Assembly: GCA_946902985.2 (NCBI GenBank)
Contig: OX336388.2
Span: 124,101,894 to 124,165,893 of the forward strand
Direction of reading: 5' to 3'
Length of the DNA stretch: 64,000 nucleotides
Origin: Meconema thalassinum
Taxonomy: Eukaryota; Arthropoda; Insecta; Orthoptera; Tettigoniidae
The translations under genes were made by a program, and so were the position numbers. Under the pieces are notes generated by a model. It worked only from the letters and a program-made list of their open reading frames with translations. It was not told the origin of the DNA and did no database searches. Below, in pieces: positions 26,901-41,000 of the stretch (position 1 is the stretch's first letter; each line of letters opens with the position of its first letter).

Positions 26901-29900
26901 CAAAAGACTGAAGACTCAAACAACAACAACAACTACTTTAATGCTTTATCTATTCTAAAAAAATTAGTGTAATGCAAGTAATTTCTGATAACAGTCGTGC
27001 GGATGTGGGGTGGATAACATTTTGTTTATTCGCTCAAGGCTCTACCTGCTGTCGAACAAAATATTATGAGCACCCAAGTTTGAAGGTTATTTGTGAAGTA
27101 ACCAATAGACCTACATAAAATCCAATAACATCATCATTTTCGTCGTTCTATTTTAATATATTTTGTCACAGCTGGAACACAAAAATGCCCATTCTTAAGT
27201 GTGTTTCAACCATGCGTCACATTTAAGAATTATTATCTCAAAGCCAGTCATCAGATCAAATCCAAATTTTAACACAATATACATTGGAATGTTTTATAAC
27301 TGGTTTATTAATTTAAAAATTTTGTGTGTAAATTTTATAATTGGAATTTTATTGTGTCGACAGACTGAAAGTCACAATATCAATAATTGTCAGTAAGGCA
27401 ACATTGAAAAATGGCTTCAAAGCAATCAATATTATTGATAATTGATAACACAATATAATCCCAAGTACTGTACTGGGAAATGCAAAAAGAAAAGCCAACT
27501 AAATAAATTGCATGTGATTAAAAAGTATTTTTTACAAAATACAAGAAGGGGGAAAAACGATAGTTTATCAGTTCCGAGTGGTAAATATGTTCTTACGATG
27601 GCAAATGAACAATTTTTCAATATAAATTTCATGGGGGAAATTTGAAAAAGTTCCGCACTGAACAATTGAGGAGTCTATTTCCAAAAGTCGACATCTGCAT
27701 TTTCTAAGTTACCGAGAAAAATTAAAAAAAAACAAAAAAAACACTTAAACAGCAAAATTCAGAAAATTTTATGTTATTCAACTTTTTATGTTTATGTTAG
27801 AGTTAGAAGCGTTTTTTTTTTTTTTTTTTTTTTAGAAACGAAGTGCAGATGTCGGATTATGGAAATAACTAACAAAGCAGATGTCGAGATTTGGGAATGA
27901 CGTCAAACTTTCATATTGATTTTTAACCATAAATATCGTGTTTTGGATATCTTACATCATTCAATTGATGCGTTTCTCCAAGAGGAAATCAACAAAATCT
28001 ATTTTTTGTAAAAAAAAAAGGTCAGATGTAGACATTTGGAAATAGGTTCCTTAATTATACCCTGAAAAAATACTCAAGAAAGGACATTATGGAAAAAGCA
28101 TGGAATGAAGAGGATATTATGAAGCAATTGGTAATGCACTTACAAATGAATATGAACCTTCATTCGGTACTGAGCAACAGTGAAATGCTATTATGCATCC
28201 TGTAAAAATTGTTTTCTTCTGTGCAAACTTTTAAAATTCATGTTTGTTAGTTAGTTACTGTTGTTTTAAGGGGCGAAACTATGAGGTCATCTGTCCCCCA
28301 AAAATTCATGTTAAATAAATTTGAAGAACAGGGCCAAACCCATAATATCTGAGGAACAGAGAAAATTAAGCAGTTAACGAATGAAGAAGTTCTGGGAAGA
28401 GAAAAGAAGACTGGCCAGAAAGCATTAAGTTACACGCGGTCCGCAGTTGGCCAAATTCAGAAGCAGGAAGAAGAAATTTGCCTTTTCTAAACCGAGAGTT
28501 ATTAGTACTCTTTCCTCAGCAACCCGGCACAATCTCTCATATTTAAGTTTCGCTGTTGAATGGCAGGAGCTCCTTTTGTTCTTGTTGATTGATTTAGGAG
28601 CTTTGAGACATCGTGATCATGTAGCCCTGTGTACTTGGGTGTTTGTCTGTAATTTGTCTGATAACCTGTTATTGTGATGGCTGTATCAATATATAATACA
28701 AGCTGTACCCGGCATGCGTTGCAATGCCAATCAAAGAAAGTGTTGGCATTGTAATTTGGTTTCTTGAAGTGCTTTTGGATACACAATTTTTTCTTCAATT
28801 TCCGTTAACTGCCTCTAACCTATCGTAAAATGGATTTACTAATTTTGAAACATTTGTGGGAGAGTGCGCAACAACTCACCAAAGTTTAATCGCAATCGGA
28901 TGAATGGTATATGAACGCAGATATAACTTTGCTGAAACACTTCACGCGTCGTCACTCATTTGTTGCATCAACTCGTGCGCTACCTATTGTAAAATGGATT
29001 TACTAAGTCGAAAAGCTTCCCTTGCGTATACACAACAAATGATCAAAGATTCATCGCAATCGGATGAATGGCATATGAACGCTTACGGGATTTTGTTTAA
29101 ACGATTCGCGCGCCGTCACACATTTGTTGAATCAACTCGCGCACTGCCAATTGTACAATGGATTTACTAAGTCAGAAACCTTCCCTGCAGTGTGCACAAC
29201 AACTCACCCTAGTTTCATCACAATCGGATGAATGGTAAATGAACGCAGATGGAACTTTGTTGAAACGGTTTGTGCGCCGTCACTCATTTGTTGAAACTAC
29301 TCGTGCGCAACCCATTATACAATGGACTTACTAAATCAGAAACGTTCCCTGCAGTGTGCACAACAACTCACCCAAGTTTCATCCCAATTGGATGAATAGT
29401 AGGCCTATATGAACGCCTACGGGACTTGGTTGAAGCGATTCGCATGCCTTCGCTCATTAGTTGAATCTACTCGTGCGCTACCTATTGTGCAATGGATTTT
29501 CTAAGTCAAAAACCTTCCCTGGACTGTGCACCACATCTCAGCCAAGTTTCATCGCTATCGGACGAATGGTAGGCCTATATGAACGCGTACGGTACTTTGT
29601 TGAAACGCTTCGCGTGTCGTCGCTCATTTGTTGAATCTACTCGTGCGCTACCTATTGTAAAGTATATTTGCTAAGCCAGACACCTTTCCTGGAGTGTACA
29701 CAACATCTCACCCAAGTTTCATCGCTATCGGACTAATGGTATATGAACGCATACGTGACTTTGTTGAAAGGCTTCGTGCGTCGTTGCTCATTTGTTGAAT
29801 CTACTCGCGCGCTGCCTATTGTAAAGTGGATTTACTAAGCCAGAAAATCCCTGAAGTGTATACAACATCTAACCCAAGTTTCATAGCTATCGGACGAATG

Positions 29901-32900
29901 GTATATGAATGCATACGGGACTTTCTTAAAACGTTTTGTGTGTCGTCACTCATTTGTTGAATCTACTCATGCGCTATCTACTGTGAAATGTATTTACTCA
30001 CCCAAGTTTCAATGCTATCGGACGAATGGTGTATGAACACATACGGGACTTTGTTGAAACGGTGTGCGCGTCGTCGCTCATTTGTTGAATCTACTCGTGC
30101 GCTACCTATTGTAAAGAGGATATACTAAGCAAGAATCCTTCCTTAGAGTGTACTCAATATCTCACCCAAGTTTCATTGCTATCGTACGAATGGTATATGA
30201 ACACATACGGGACCTTGTTGAAACGCTTCGCGCGTCGTCGCTCATTTGTTGCATCTACTCGTGAGCTACCAATTGTAAAGTGGATATACTAAGCCAGAAT
30301 CCTTCCTTAGAATGTACTCAATATCTCACCCAAGTTTCATCGCTATTGGCCGAATGGTATATGAAAGCATGCGGGACTTTGTTGAAACGTTTCGCGCGTC
30401 GTAGCTCATTTGTTGAATCTAACCGTGCGCTGCCTATTGTAAAGTAGATTTACTAAGCCAGACACCTTTCCTGGAGTGTACACAACATCTCACCCAAGTT
30501 TCATCGCTATCGGACTAATGGTATATGAACGCATACGTGACTTTGTTGAAACGCTTCGTGCGTCGTAGCTCATTTGTTGAATCTACTCGCGCGCTGCCTA
30601 TTGTAAAGTGGATTTACTAAGCCAGAAAATCCCTGAAGTGTACACAACATCTAACCCAAGTTTCATAGCTATCGGACGAATGGTATATGAATTCATACGG
30701 GACTTTGTTGAAACGTTTTGCGTGTCGTCACTCATTTGTTGAATCTACTCGTGCGCTATCTACTGTAAAATGTATTTACTAAGTTAGAAACCTTCCCTGG
30801 AGTGGAAACAACTTCTCACCCAGGTTTCATCGCAATCGGATGAAAGGTTTACGAACAAATACGGGACTGTGTCCAAATGCTTCGCGCGTCGTCGCTCATT
30901 TGTTGAATCTACTCGTGTGCTGCCTATTTAAAATGGATTTACTAAGCCAGAAACCTTCCTTGGAGAGTAATCAACATCTCACCCAAGTTTCAGCGCAATC
31001 GGATGGGAGGTGTATGAACGCATAGGAGACAAACACACCCTCATACATACTATCAAGTGACATTGATTTTTATATATATAGATTTGTAATTCTGATGAGG
31101 ATTGGGAAGGAGACAGCCATGGCCTTAAGTTAGGAACCAACCAGGCAGTTGCCTGGAGTAGAAGTGGAAAACCACTTTCAAGATGGCTGAGATGGGAATC
31201 GAACCCTCCTCTTCTCAGTTTTGCCTCACGAGGCTGGGTGTACCTCGGTTCCAGGCCTCACACCAGAATTATAATTTCTTGGCAAAGAGGGGAATTCGTC
31301 CAGTACCTCCAGGACGATAGCCAAGAATGTTAGCCGCTACACCAAAAGAGGTGGTGACCCCGGAGTCGCCAACCCTAAATTAAACAGTAATAAACCGCTC
31401 AGATCGGTTTCCTTTAAAGGTTTCTCACCACTGTTCTGTCAAGTTGATACAGGGTAGTTCAAAAAAATGTACTCACTGTTTATAATTCAATCATTTCAAA
31501 ACAATACGACGTACACTTGAGTTTGATTGTACCCTTCTTCTTTTCTTGAGGTTACCGTAACGTGTACCCTGTATGGCAATGAAATGTTTTACTTCCAACA
31601 AGAAGAAGTCCCGCCTCACTACCATTGAGATGTCAAGTTGTACTTCGACGACACACTACTAGGACAGTGGGTAGGTAGCAGAGGTGCTGCTGCTGAGTAA
31701 CCACCTTAGTCACCTTACTTGACACCAATGGACTTTTACCTGTGGAGGATCGTCAAGAATCAAGTGTATTGATAGAAACCAGCTACAATCAACAAGTTAC
31801 ATGACACAATCGTGGCATCATGTGTTGTCATTACGCCAGATACACTGACATCTGTAGTTCCGTCTGCACATCAGTGTTGTATAGAAGTGGTTGGTGGTCA
31901 TTTCGAACATACTAGGTCATAACTCTTCCAAAAATGTGTACCTGTAAGTTAAATGTGTCAGAATATATCGACTATCCAACAGTGGGTACATTTTTAAAAA
32001 TTACAGTAAAACTTCATTTAACCGTCACTCTTTAAACCGTCAGTTTCTGTTAACCATCATTGCTGTAATAGCATAATAACACTGTGCTTTAAGGTGCAGT
32101 GATGCGTTCGCTTTGTTTACTTACTCTATTTTAGTGGGAAGTGAGTGTGCCTGCCCACCATGGAATGGTACATGATGAAAATCTAACTATTATCCACTCA
32201 GAGGCTGAAACAATGCTGTCCAAGTGTATAGAATGGTTTGAAAGTCAAGAAGAGGTCAATGCAACGCAGACACTACTGCTCTGAAAAATACGAAATAATT
32301 CCGCGGTGAAAGCTCGAGCATCAAAGAGGCAGAAGAAAATGACTGACTATTTTCAAGCTACATGAACTATTTCACCTCAGTTTATATTACTGTACTGTAC
32401 ATTATTTTGCCACATTTGTAGCTACTGAAGGGATGTTTCTTTCATGTAATAAATAGTTTTATTTGCTATTACAATCGTGTTTAATTTCTCTTCGCTCCGA
32501 AATATATTACATTACTGTGAGAGTGATATCTGTCTATAATATAATTGATTGAGGTCATGTTTTAGAGGAATAATACAGTGTTTCTGTTATCCGTCTATCC
32601 GCTCAACCGTCATGACCACGGTCCCAACAATGACGGTAAATCGAGTTTTTACTGTACCCTGTATGTGTTCACTCTCAGCTCGTTTCATGTATTTGGGATA
32701 ATCCACAAATTGCTCATCTTGAAAAAGTAATCACCATTTCCTTACTTTGTTCCTATTAAAAATAGTGGCGTTTCTTAATTTAATTTGTAACGTCGTTACT
32801 GTAAAAAGTAATGTTGCTAGTAACAGCATTACAAGGAACGTGTCACTCCCCAACCCTACCTAAAACCTTGAAAGTTTTATTCCACGAAACTCAGTCTGTG

Positions 32901-35900
32901 TCTTTACCTGCCAGTTGAATTGTTTAGTTCAAAATGTGGACAAATCGTAATTCGAAGCATGATGACAAACCCGTGTACGAATTTCTTTTATTTCAAGATT
33001 TGTAAAAACATTCTTCAAAAGTGTTACCGTATACTTCTTAATTCATCGCACTGTACTTTGAGATGCGTTTCCTAGCGATACTATGGAATACAGTAAAGTC
33101 AATATTTCCGAACTATCGAACGATTCGATTGTCCATTGAAACTATTAATTAGTTGCTTTTGATTTCAAAAATGGCTGTCCATTGTTCTTGTGCCTACAGT
33201 TATGGCAGAAACATCTGTTTATCAATTGATAAACATGGCAAGGATTCCCAAAAATAAACTTGTAATAATGATAGAGGGAAACAAGTAGTTCCGTGAAGAA
33301 CTGAATAGCCTATTTTCGTATATCCTACTTATGTTAATTGCCTCTATCAACATACAAAATTTCAGTTTGATTGCTGCAATAGATTCGTAGATATTGAGAA
33401 CCATCTAATATTTTGGATATTCGCCATGCTGGATTTTTTATGTATAGACCAGAGAGTTACAGACCATTAAAGGAAAATTATTGCGTAGGTTCATTACTCA
33501 AACTTTCACTTCCATCGCATGATAACGACACAAGAAATAAAAACTTTTCGCTCAGCCGCCATCTTCAGGTTATGTAAACAATTTGAACTAAATTAGATGC
33601 CAGTGCATTACAATGTGTATAAACATTTGCTGTACCAAAAAAAAAAAAAAAAAAAAACCAAGTTTCATTGCGTTTAGATGGTTAAATCGCGAGAAAAGTC
33701 TATTTAAAAGTCTCAACTTCGTTTGGCCACCACGTTGGTTTTGCAGTTACCAGTTTTTTGAAAGTTTCATAGGCGAACTCCTAGTAGTGCCCTTTATCAC
33801 CGTACGAAATTTCAGGGTGATATCAGTAATAGTTTATATATAGAATGCCGGAGCAATATTTCGCACAGCTGCCATGTTGGATTGGTGAGACGTAATAAAA
33901 TTTGAAGGGCATGGTAGGGGTCGACCAAAATAGTACTATCACCTTACCGAGATTCATTGAAATCAGTCCCGCCGTTTAGAAGTTATTATGGGGGAGGGGA
34001 CACACACATGCGTACACACATGGACAAAAGGTGATCTCATAAGCCTTTTTTTTTTTTTTCATAAAATGAAAATAAGCTAAAAATAGACCACAGACGAATG
34101 AGTGGTTTTTGATGGACAGTGTGTTTATTCAACATTTCATAAAGATGATTTATGCTGTTATATATTTGCTCTGTCGCCTCCGTGGCCAAATTGATAACTG
34201 GGAAGAGCGGGCTGAAGATCAAAAAGGATAGAAGAGGATTAATAATAATAATATCGTATGGCCTCGAAGCCTCCGTGGCTTAGGCGGCAGCACGCCGGCC
34301 TCTCACCGCTGGGTCCGTGGTTCAAATCCCGGTCACTCCATGTGAGATCTGTGCTGGACAAAACGGAGGCGGACAGGTTTTTCTCCGGGTACTCCGGTTT
34401 TCCCTGTCAACATTTCATTCCAGCATCATTCTCCACTATCATTTCATTTCATCTGTCATTCATTTAATCATTTCCCCAGAGGAGTGCGTCAGGCCTCGGC
34501 AGCCGGCACAGTTCATATCCTCGCCGCTAGATGGGGGCTTCATTCATTCCATTCCTGACCCGGTCGGAGACTGGAAGCAGGCTGTGGATTTTCATTTCAT
34601 TTTCAATATCGTATGGCCTCGGGTGACTGGTGCAAGCTTTGTAATTTGACACCCAGAGGGTAGCTTGCATGTCGAATTTCGTTGTTCCTTGAATCAATAT
34701 GAAAGTCAAGGAGGTTAGATATCTAAGCTTCTTGAACACTATAGCGCTTTATAGTAGAGAAATGAGGAACGCTGTGTTGGCGGAAACTCCCGAGATTAAT
34801 TTTGTCATTATGAACACGGCCTACTGAATTCAAATGGGTTCTTTGACATGCCAACATCATATGACATGCGTGTCGTATTTTTGCCGCCTTTCAAAAATCA
34901 CTTACCACGGCCAGAAGCGAACCTGCAATCTTCGGGTTAGTAGACCGACATGCTATCCACTCATCCACCGTGGCAAGATAGAAGAGGATTGTGAGATCGG
35001 CACGGGGTGAGAGAGTATTAACAGGGCTGACGTCCCATTTTTCTTGATGTTTGAGTCTTCAGTCTTTTGACTGGGAGGCCTGAGCTAATCGTTTCATCTC
35101 TAAATAGCTACCACACCCTACATCCGAGGCAATCTGTTTAACATATTCTAACCTTGGTCTACCCCTACAATTCTTGTCCTCGACCCTTCTTTCCATAACT
35201 AAGCTTGCTATTCCTGGGTGTCTTAGTATGAGCCTACCAACCTATCTCTTCTCTTCATTAGCAGTCGCCAGAAATATCTCTTCTCTCCCACTCATCTTAA
35301 TACCTCTTCGTTTGTAACCCTATCTACCCATCTGATCTTCATAATTCTCCTGTAACACCACATTTCAAACGCTTCAATTCTCCTCTTTCCTGCTGCACCA
35401 ATAGTCCAAGTTTCACTTCCATAAAGCGCCGTGCTCCAAACAAAGGGCTTTCAAAAATGACTTCCTAATACCTAAATCTATACTCTATGTCAACAGATTC
35501 CTTTTATGTAGAAATGCTTTCCTTGCCTGAGCCAACCTACTTCTTACATCCACTTTGCTTCATCCATCACTGGTTATTTTGCTTCCTAAGTAACAGAAGT
35601 ATCCTATTTCCTTTAGCTTCTCACCTGTCAATTTGACGTCCTTAGGGGTTTCCGATTTATTTCGGCTGCATTCCAATATTTTTGAATTACAATTATTAAT
35701 ACATTTTTTTTTCAAGTCACCTCCATGGTGTAGTGGTCAGCGTGCTTAGCTGACACCCCGGAGGTCCGAGGTTGAATTCCCGGCTCTGCCATGAAATTTG
35801 AAAAGTGGCATGGGGATTGGAACGGAGTCTACTCAGCATTGGCTGGTTCAAATGAGTAGAGGGGGTTTGATTCTCACCTCAGACATCCTCGAAGTGGTTT

Positions 35901-37358
35901 TCCGTGGTCTCCAGACTTCGTCTCTAGGCAAATGCCGGGATGGTACCTAACATAAGGCCACGGCCGCCTCCTTCCCTCATCATTGGCTATCGATCCCAAT
36001 CTTCCAAAAATCTTCCTCCTTTCAAAAATCACTTACCACGGCCAGAAGCGAACCTGCAATCTTGGGGTTAGTAGACCGACATGCTATCCACTCATCCACC
36101 CCTCATAAGAACCCAGTTTGCTTTGCAGGTGAGGCCGCCTAGGCGAAATGCTCGTCCCACCTCCCCAGTTGTATCTCCAGACTCGATGGTTCAAGTTCAG
36201 GGTGTCTACTGTAAGGATGAAGTAAAAATTAGTTACTTTTTAGGTATCTTTTAGTTTCCTTTTAGTTAATTTTAGTTACCTTTGAATTCAAGAAACGTCT
36301 GTGGCCTGCAAGCAACATAAGTCTTCTTGATGCCGAAAATATACGTCGAACTGATCTATACCACTCAAGGTAACATCAGTACGTATTTCCTTGAGGTCGG
36401 GGTCGGGGAAATATAGCTTAACGGCGCCGCTTGAGTGAAACTCGCTCCATCGCAATCTCTGAGCCTAGCGGCGCGAGTTTAAATGATTCAACCCACCTTT
36501 AGAAAATATTTTCGTTACCCGTTTGTAAAATTCGTTACTTTCGTTACCGGTAGACACCCTGAAGTTCCAGGATACTGCCCTGGAGGCGGAAGTGGTGGGA
36601 TCCCTCGCTTAGTCCGAGGGAAAAGCCAACCTGGAGGGTAAAACGACTTTAAAAAAATAAGAATTTTTCATCATGAATTATTTCCTCAAGATGAGCGGCT
36701 TCGTTGGCATAGTTGGTAGCATGCTGAGCTTCTATGCCCAAGATTGCGGGTTCAAAAACGGCCGAAGTCGTCGGACTTTTTTAAGAGCGTTAACATCCTT
36801 CAGTATGCCTTCCTTCGGAGGGGAAGTAAAGCCGGTGGTCCCATGTCATAGACTTATGGCATGTAAAAGAACCTTCCACTAATTAAACTTGTGTGAATCT
36901 AAATTTGCAGCTTAGATTTCATTGAAACGCTCGATCAAAGTTTCAACATTCACCACTAGATGTCCGTGACATCTGGTAGCGAAAGTTGGAACTACTTGGA
37001 ATTGAACGGAACTTGTAGCTCACCCCATTGGTGTCTGCATTGAAGGAGCTACAGCCTCTGCCGAGCCAAATGTCCTCAGACACTCCAGACACTAAAAGCC
37101 ATACGCTAAATAAATAATCCTCGAGATGGAGTCCATACCATTTTTCTTATAAGATGTATTAACATTGTTCATTCATCAATACCGATCATACAACATGGCT
37201 ACTACCATGAGGAACTAATCATTTGGTTGTGCTAATAAAAGGAATGTTCTAAGCATTAGTATTCAATTTACAGTAAAAGTAGCAAGGTTATGTCTATAAT
37301 GCATCGGTCACTCATCTCTTCTAATATTTGACCACGATAATTACAAATATTTTTCATG

Positions 37359-37395
<37 letters not shown>

Positions 37396-38009
37396 CAATA
37401 AGGTAATTTGCATTCTCCACTGATTTCTCTGCAATGAGTTATAGATCATGTTTTATGTTGTGCAACCATTTCATACCATTTTTTAAAAATTTATGCTTTA
37501 CAGTGGTTTTTTTTTACTAGGGGCAGGGTAGAAGGAGGGTTTTCAGCCCAAAGGCTGGTCTGCGAGAGGCGGTCCTGAGCTGCAGTTTACTTGCATAGGG
37601 AACAGAAAGTGAAGGGGCTGATGACCAAGATGTTCCAAGCCTCTCAAATGAATTAACAACAGCAGCAGGTGGATCCCCAGAACCGGGCACCTACGGTACC
37701 CATTGTTGCTTACATTCAGAGATGTCAACAATGCCAAGCCATTGGCCGTGAGCGAGGGGGAAGGGGGAGAGGGGGCAGAAAGTAGTTTATGGAGAATGAT
37801 TCATTTTGGTCCATGTTGACATGATACGTAATTAAAGTTATGCAATCTGCCTAGTCAACACACTATTATTCATTAAAGTTGATGTACATTTTTTGGATAG
37901 TCAAAATACTCCTATTTTATACATGGTGGACGTGAATCAGAATTGCATTCTTTTGATGACGGCTGAAGGAGGGTATATAATGATTTCCAAAACATGTACC
38001 TTATGTCAA

Positions 38010-38040
<31 letters not shown>

Positions 38041-41000
38041 AAACTTTAATACATAATAATGTTGACTAGATGGATTGCATAACTCTAATTACGAATGCGG
38101 TTAATTCGAAACCAGTGATTCACATACCTATTTCTTCCCTCCAAACCACTCTGAATGATCTAAATCAGAGGTTCCCAAACTTTTCATACTACGGACTCCC
38201 TCAAAAATTTTAATACTATCACGGACCCCGTGAAATTAAAACGTTTTAATAAACCGTTTGTACGATCTTATACTTCCCTTAAAAATTAGTTCACTACAGA
38301 AAGTACTCAACTCATAATTATTTATTGAATTAATATATTATTAATTATTTATTTATTTATTAAGCTTATTAAATAATAAATAATTAATAAATTAAATAAT
38401 AAAAACACCCATTACAATTGGGTACAATAGTGTTGACAGACTGAAACACAATAAATTTCGATAGTAAAAATGTGTTATATTTATAATCTTGGAAATTAGA
38501 TTAAACTTGCTTACAGTGAAATCGCTTTATAGTATTAAGCTCAGCGATGTTTGGTTTAATGTCTGATAATTTCAGTATTAAGTCATTTTCTACTTCAAGT
38601 CTATTTCTTAAAAACATGATAAAATTTCATTTTAGAAAAAAAAAATATAAAATTGCATTTTACAACATAAAAATCGAGGGGAAAATTAAATTATTCCGAT
38701 CAAATTTCAAATTACCCTGTGGACCCCTGAAAACTTATTGGGGAAACTTTGAGAACCACTGATCCAAATGAAATACCAATAGATACCCAATAAATTTATT
38801 CCACCTTAGTGAATAAAATTGATTTTATATACCGTACATTAATTAATACCAGTTTTGGCCATATTATGGCCATCTTCAGCAATTGTTTTTTAAGAAAAAA
38901 AACTATCGGTATTGTAATTACGAGCGACGTTTTGAAATAATATTTTACTTAGATTTTCTCCATGAAAAATTTATTTTAAAAAAAAAAAGTCAGTCTGAAA
39001 GACTAGACGTTATATCATTTCAAATGATGCATGCTAGAAAGGCTCAGGAGGGCTTCTCGCTTCGCTCGAAACCCCAGGACTCTTTCAACAGATTCCATTA
39101 CCCATTAACTTAGGCTTCCCGCGCGGGCACCTTTTTAAGGGTCACCCTGTATTTGAGTCTGACATCTTTCACAACTCTGTAAGAGTCACCCATTATTTGA
39201 ATCTGATATTTTGCATACCTCTTTAAGGGTCACCCTGTATTTGAATTGAATCTAACATACTGTACACCTCGCTAAGTGTCACCCTGTAATTTGCTCCGAC
39301 ATCCTGCACACCTCTTTAGAAGTCACCCTGTATTCTTGTGTGACATCTTGTACACCTCTTTAGGAGTCACCCTGTATTCTTGTCTGACATCTTGTGCACC
39401 TCTTTAGGAGTCACCCTGTATTCTTCTCTGCCATCTTGTACACCTCTTCAAGAGTCACCTTGTATTCTTATCTGGCACCTTGTATATCTCTTTAGGAGTC
39501 ACCCTGTCTTCTTATCTGGCATCTTGTATATCCCTTTAGGAGTCACCCTGTATTCTTATCTGGCATCTTGTACACCTCTTTAGGAGTCAGCCTGTATTCT
39601 TGTCTGACATTTTGTGCACCTCTTTAGGAGACACCCTGTATTCTTCTCTGCCATCTTGTACACCTCTTTAGGAGTCACCCTGTATTCTTGTCTGACATCT
39701 TGTGCACCTCTTTAGGAGTCACCCTGTATTCTTCTCTGCCATCTTGTACACCTCTTCAAGAGTCACCTTGTATTCTTATCTGGCACCTTGTATATCTCTT
39801 TAGGAGTCACCCTGTCTTCCTATCTGGCATCTTGTATATCCCTTTAGGAGTCACCCTGTATTCTTATCTGGCATCTTGTACACCTCTTTAGGAGTCAGCC
39901 TGTATTCTTGTCTGACATTTTGTGCACCTCTTTAGGAGACACCCTGTATTCTTCTCTGCCATCTTGTACACCTCTTCAAGAGTCACCTTGTATTCTTATC
40001 TGGCACCTTGTATATCTCTTTAGGAGTCACCCTGTCTTCTTATCTGGCATCTTGTATATCCCTTTAGGAGTCACCCTGTATTCTTATCTGGCATCTTGTA
40101 CACCTCTTTAGGAGTCAGCCTGTATTCTTGTCTGACATTTTGTGCACCTCTTTAGGAGACACCCTGTATTCTTCTCTGCCATCTTGTACACCTCTTTAGG
40201 AGTCACCCTGTATTCTTGTCTGACATCTTGTGCACCTCTTTAGGAGTCACCCTGTATTCTTCTCTGCCATCTTGTACACCTCTTCAAGAGTCACCTTGTA
40301 TTCTTATCTGGCACCTTGTATATCTCTTTAGGAGTCACCCTGTCTTCCTATCTGGCATCTTGTATATCCCTTTAGGAGTCACCCTGTATTCTTATCTGGC
40401 ATCTTGTACACCTCTTTAGGAGTCAGCCTGTATTCTTGTCTGACATTTTGTGCACCTCTTTAGGAGACACCCTGTATTCTTCTCTGCCATCTTGTACACC
40501 TCTTTAAGAGTCACATTGTCTTCTTATCTGGCGTCTTGTAGATCTCTTTAGGACTCACCCTGTATTCTTATCTGGCATCTTGTACACCTCTTTAGGAGGC
40601 ACCCTGTATTCTTTTCGGTTCGCTCAAAGCCGCAGGTCGCTCGACGCCCCAGGACTCTTTCAACAGACTCCATTAACCATTAGCTTCTGCTTCCCGCGCG
40701 GCTGCATGGCGTCACTTCCCTCTCCGTCGCAGACTCAAGAATAACGACGAAGTCGACAAGATCATTTGAAATGATAAAATTAAAACAGAACTGTAAACAC
40801 GTGGGATTTAATTTGATGATAATATAAAATAATTTTGTGAAAGTGACATATATCTAAATATTTTGTGTTTTTATCTCTACTTAGCATAAAACCAAGTCCC
40901 CGATTCTTGGATGTCACGGTTAATCTGATGCGATTTTCACCATTCTGTAAAGAATAACTCGAGGAAGGTTTCTGTAGAAAATAATTTGCTTATGATCAAA

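Larger units (their letters stand above)
35716..36660 (+). mobile_element. SINE-B composite copy
   Basis: The tRNA-like head cacctccatggtgtagtggt with box B gaggttgaattcccgg is followed by the body (cgaagtggttttccgtggtc, aaggccacggccgcctcctt). A SINE-C head fragment (36012-36100) and a MITE (36198-36561) interrupt the distal part, which resumes as ttccaggatactgccctgga and ends near the A-rich tail at 36650. The copy at 48020-48505 supplies the comparison. Confidence 0.7.

Noticed and set aside
28690..31082. CRISPR array
   Set aside because: Units are ~165 bp without alternating constant repeat and unique spacer, and the context is an animal intron.
39380..40419. Four near-identical 67-codon frames
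   Set aside because: They are made by the 44-bp minisatellite read in one frame; recurrence follows the array period, with no start context or domain.
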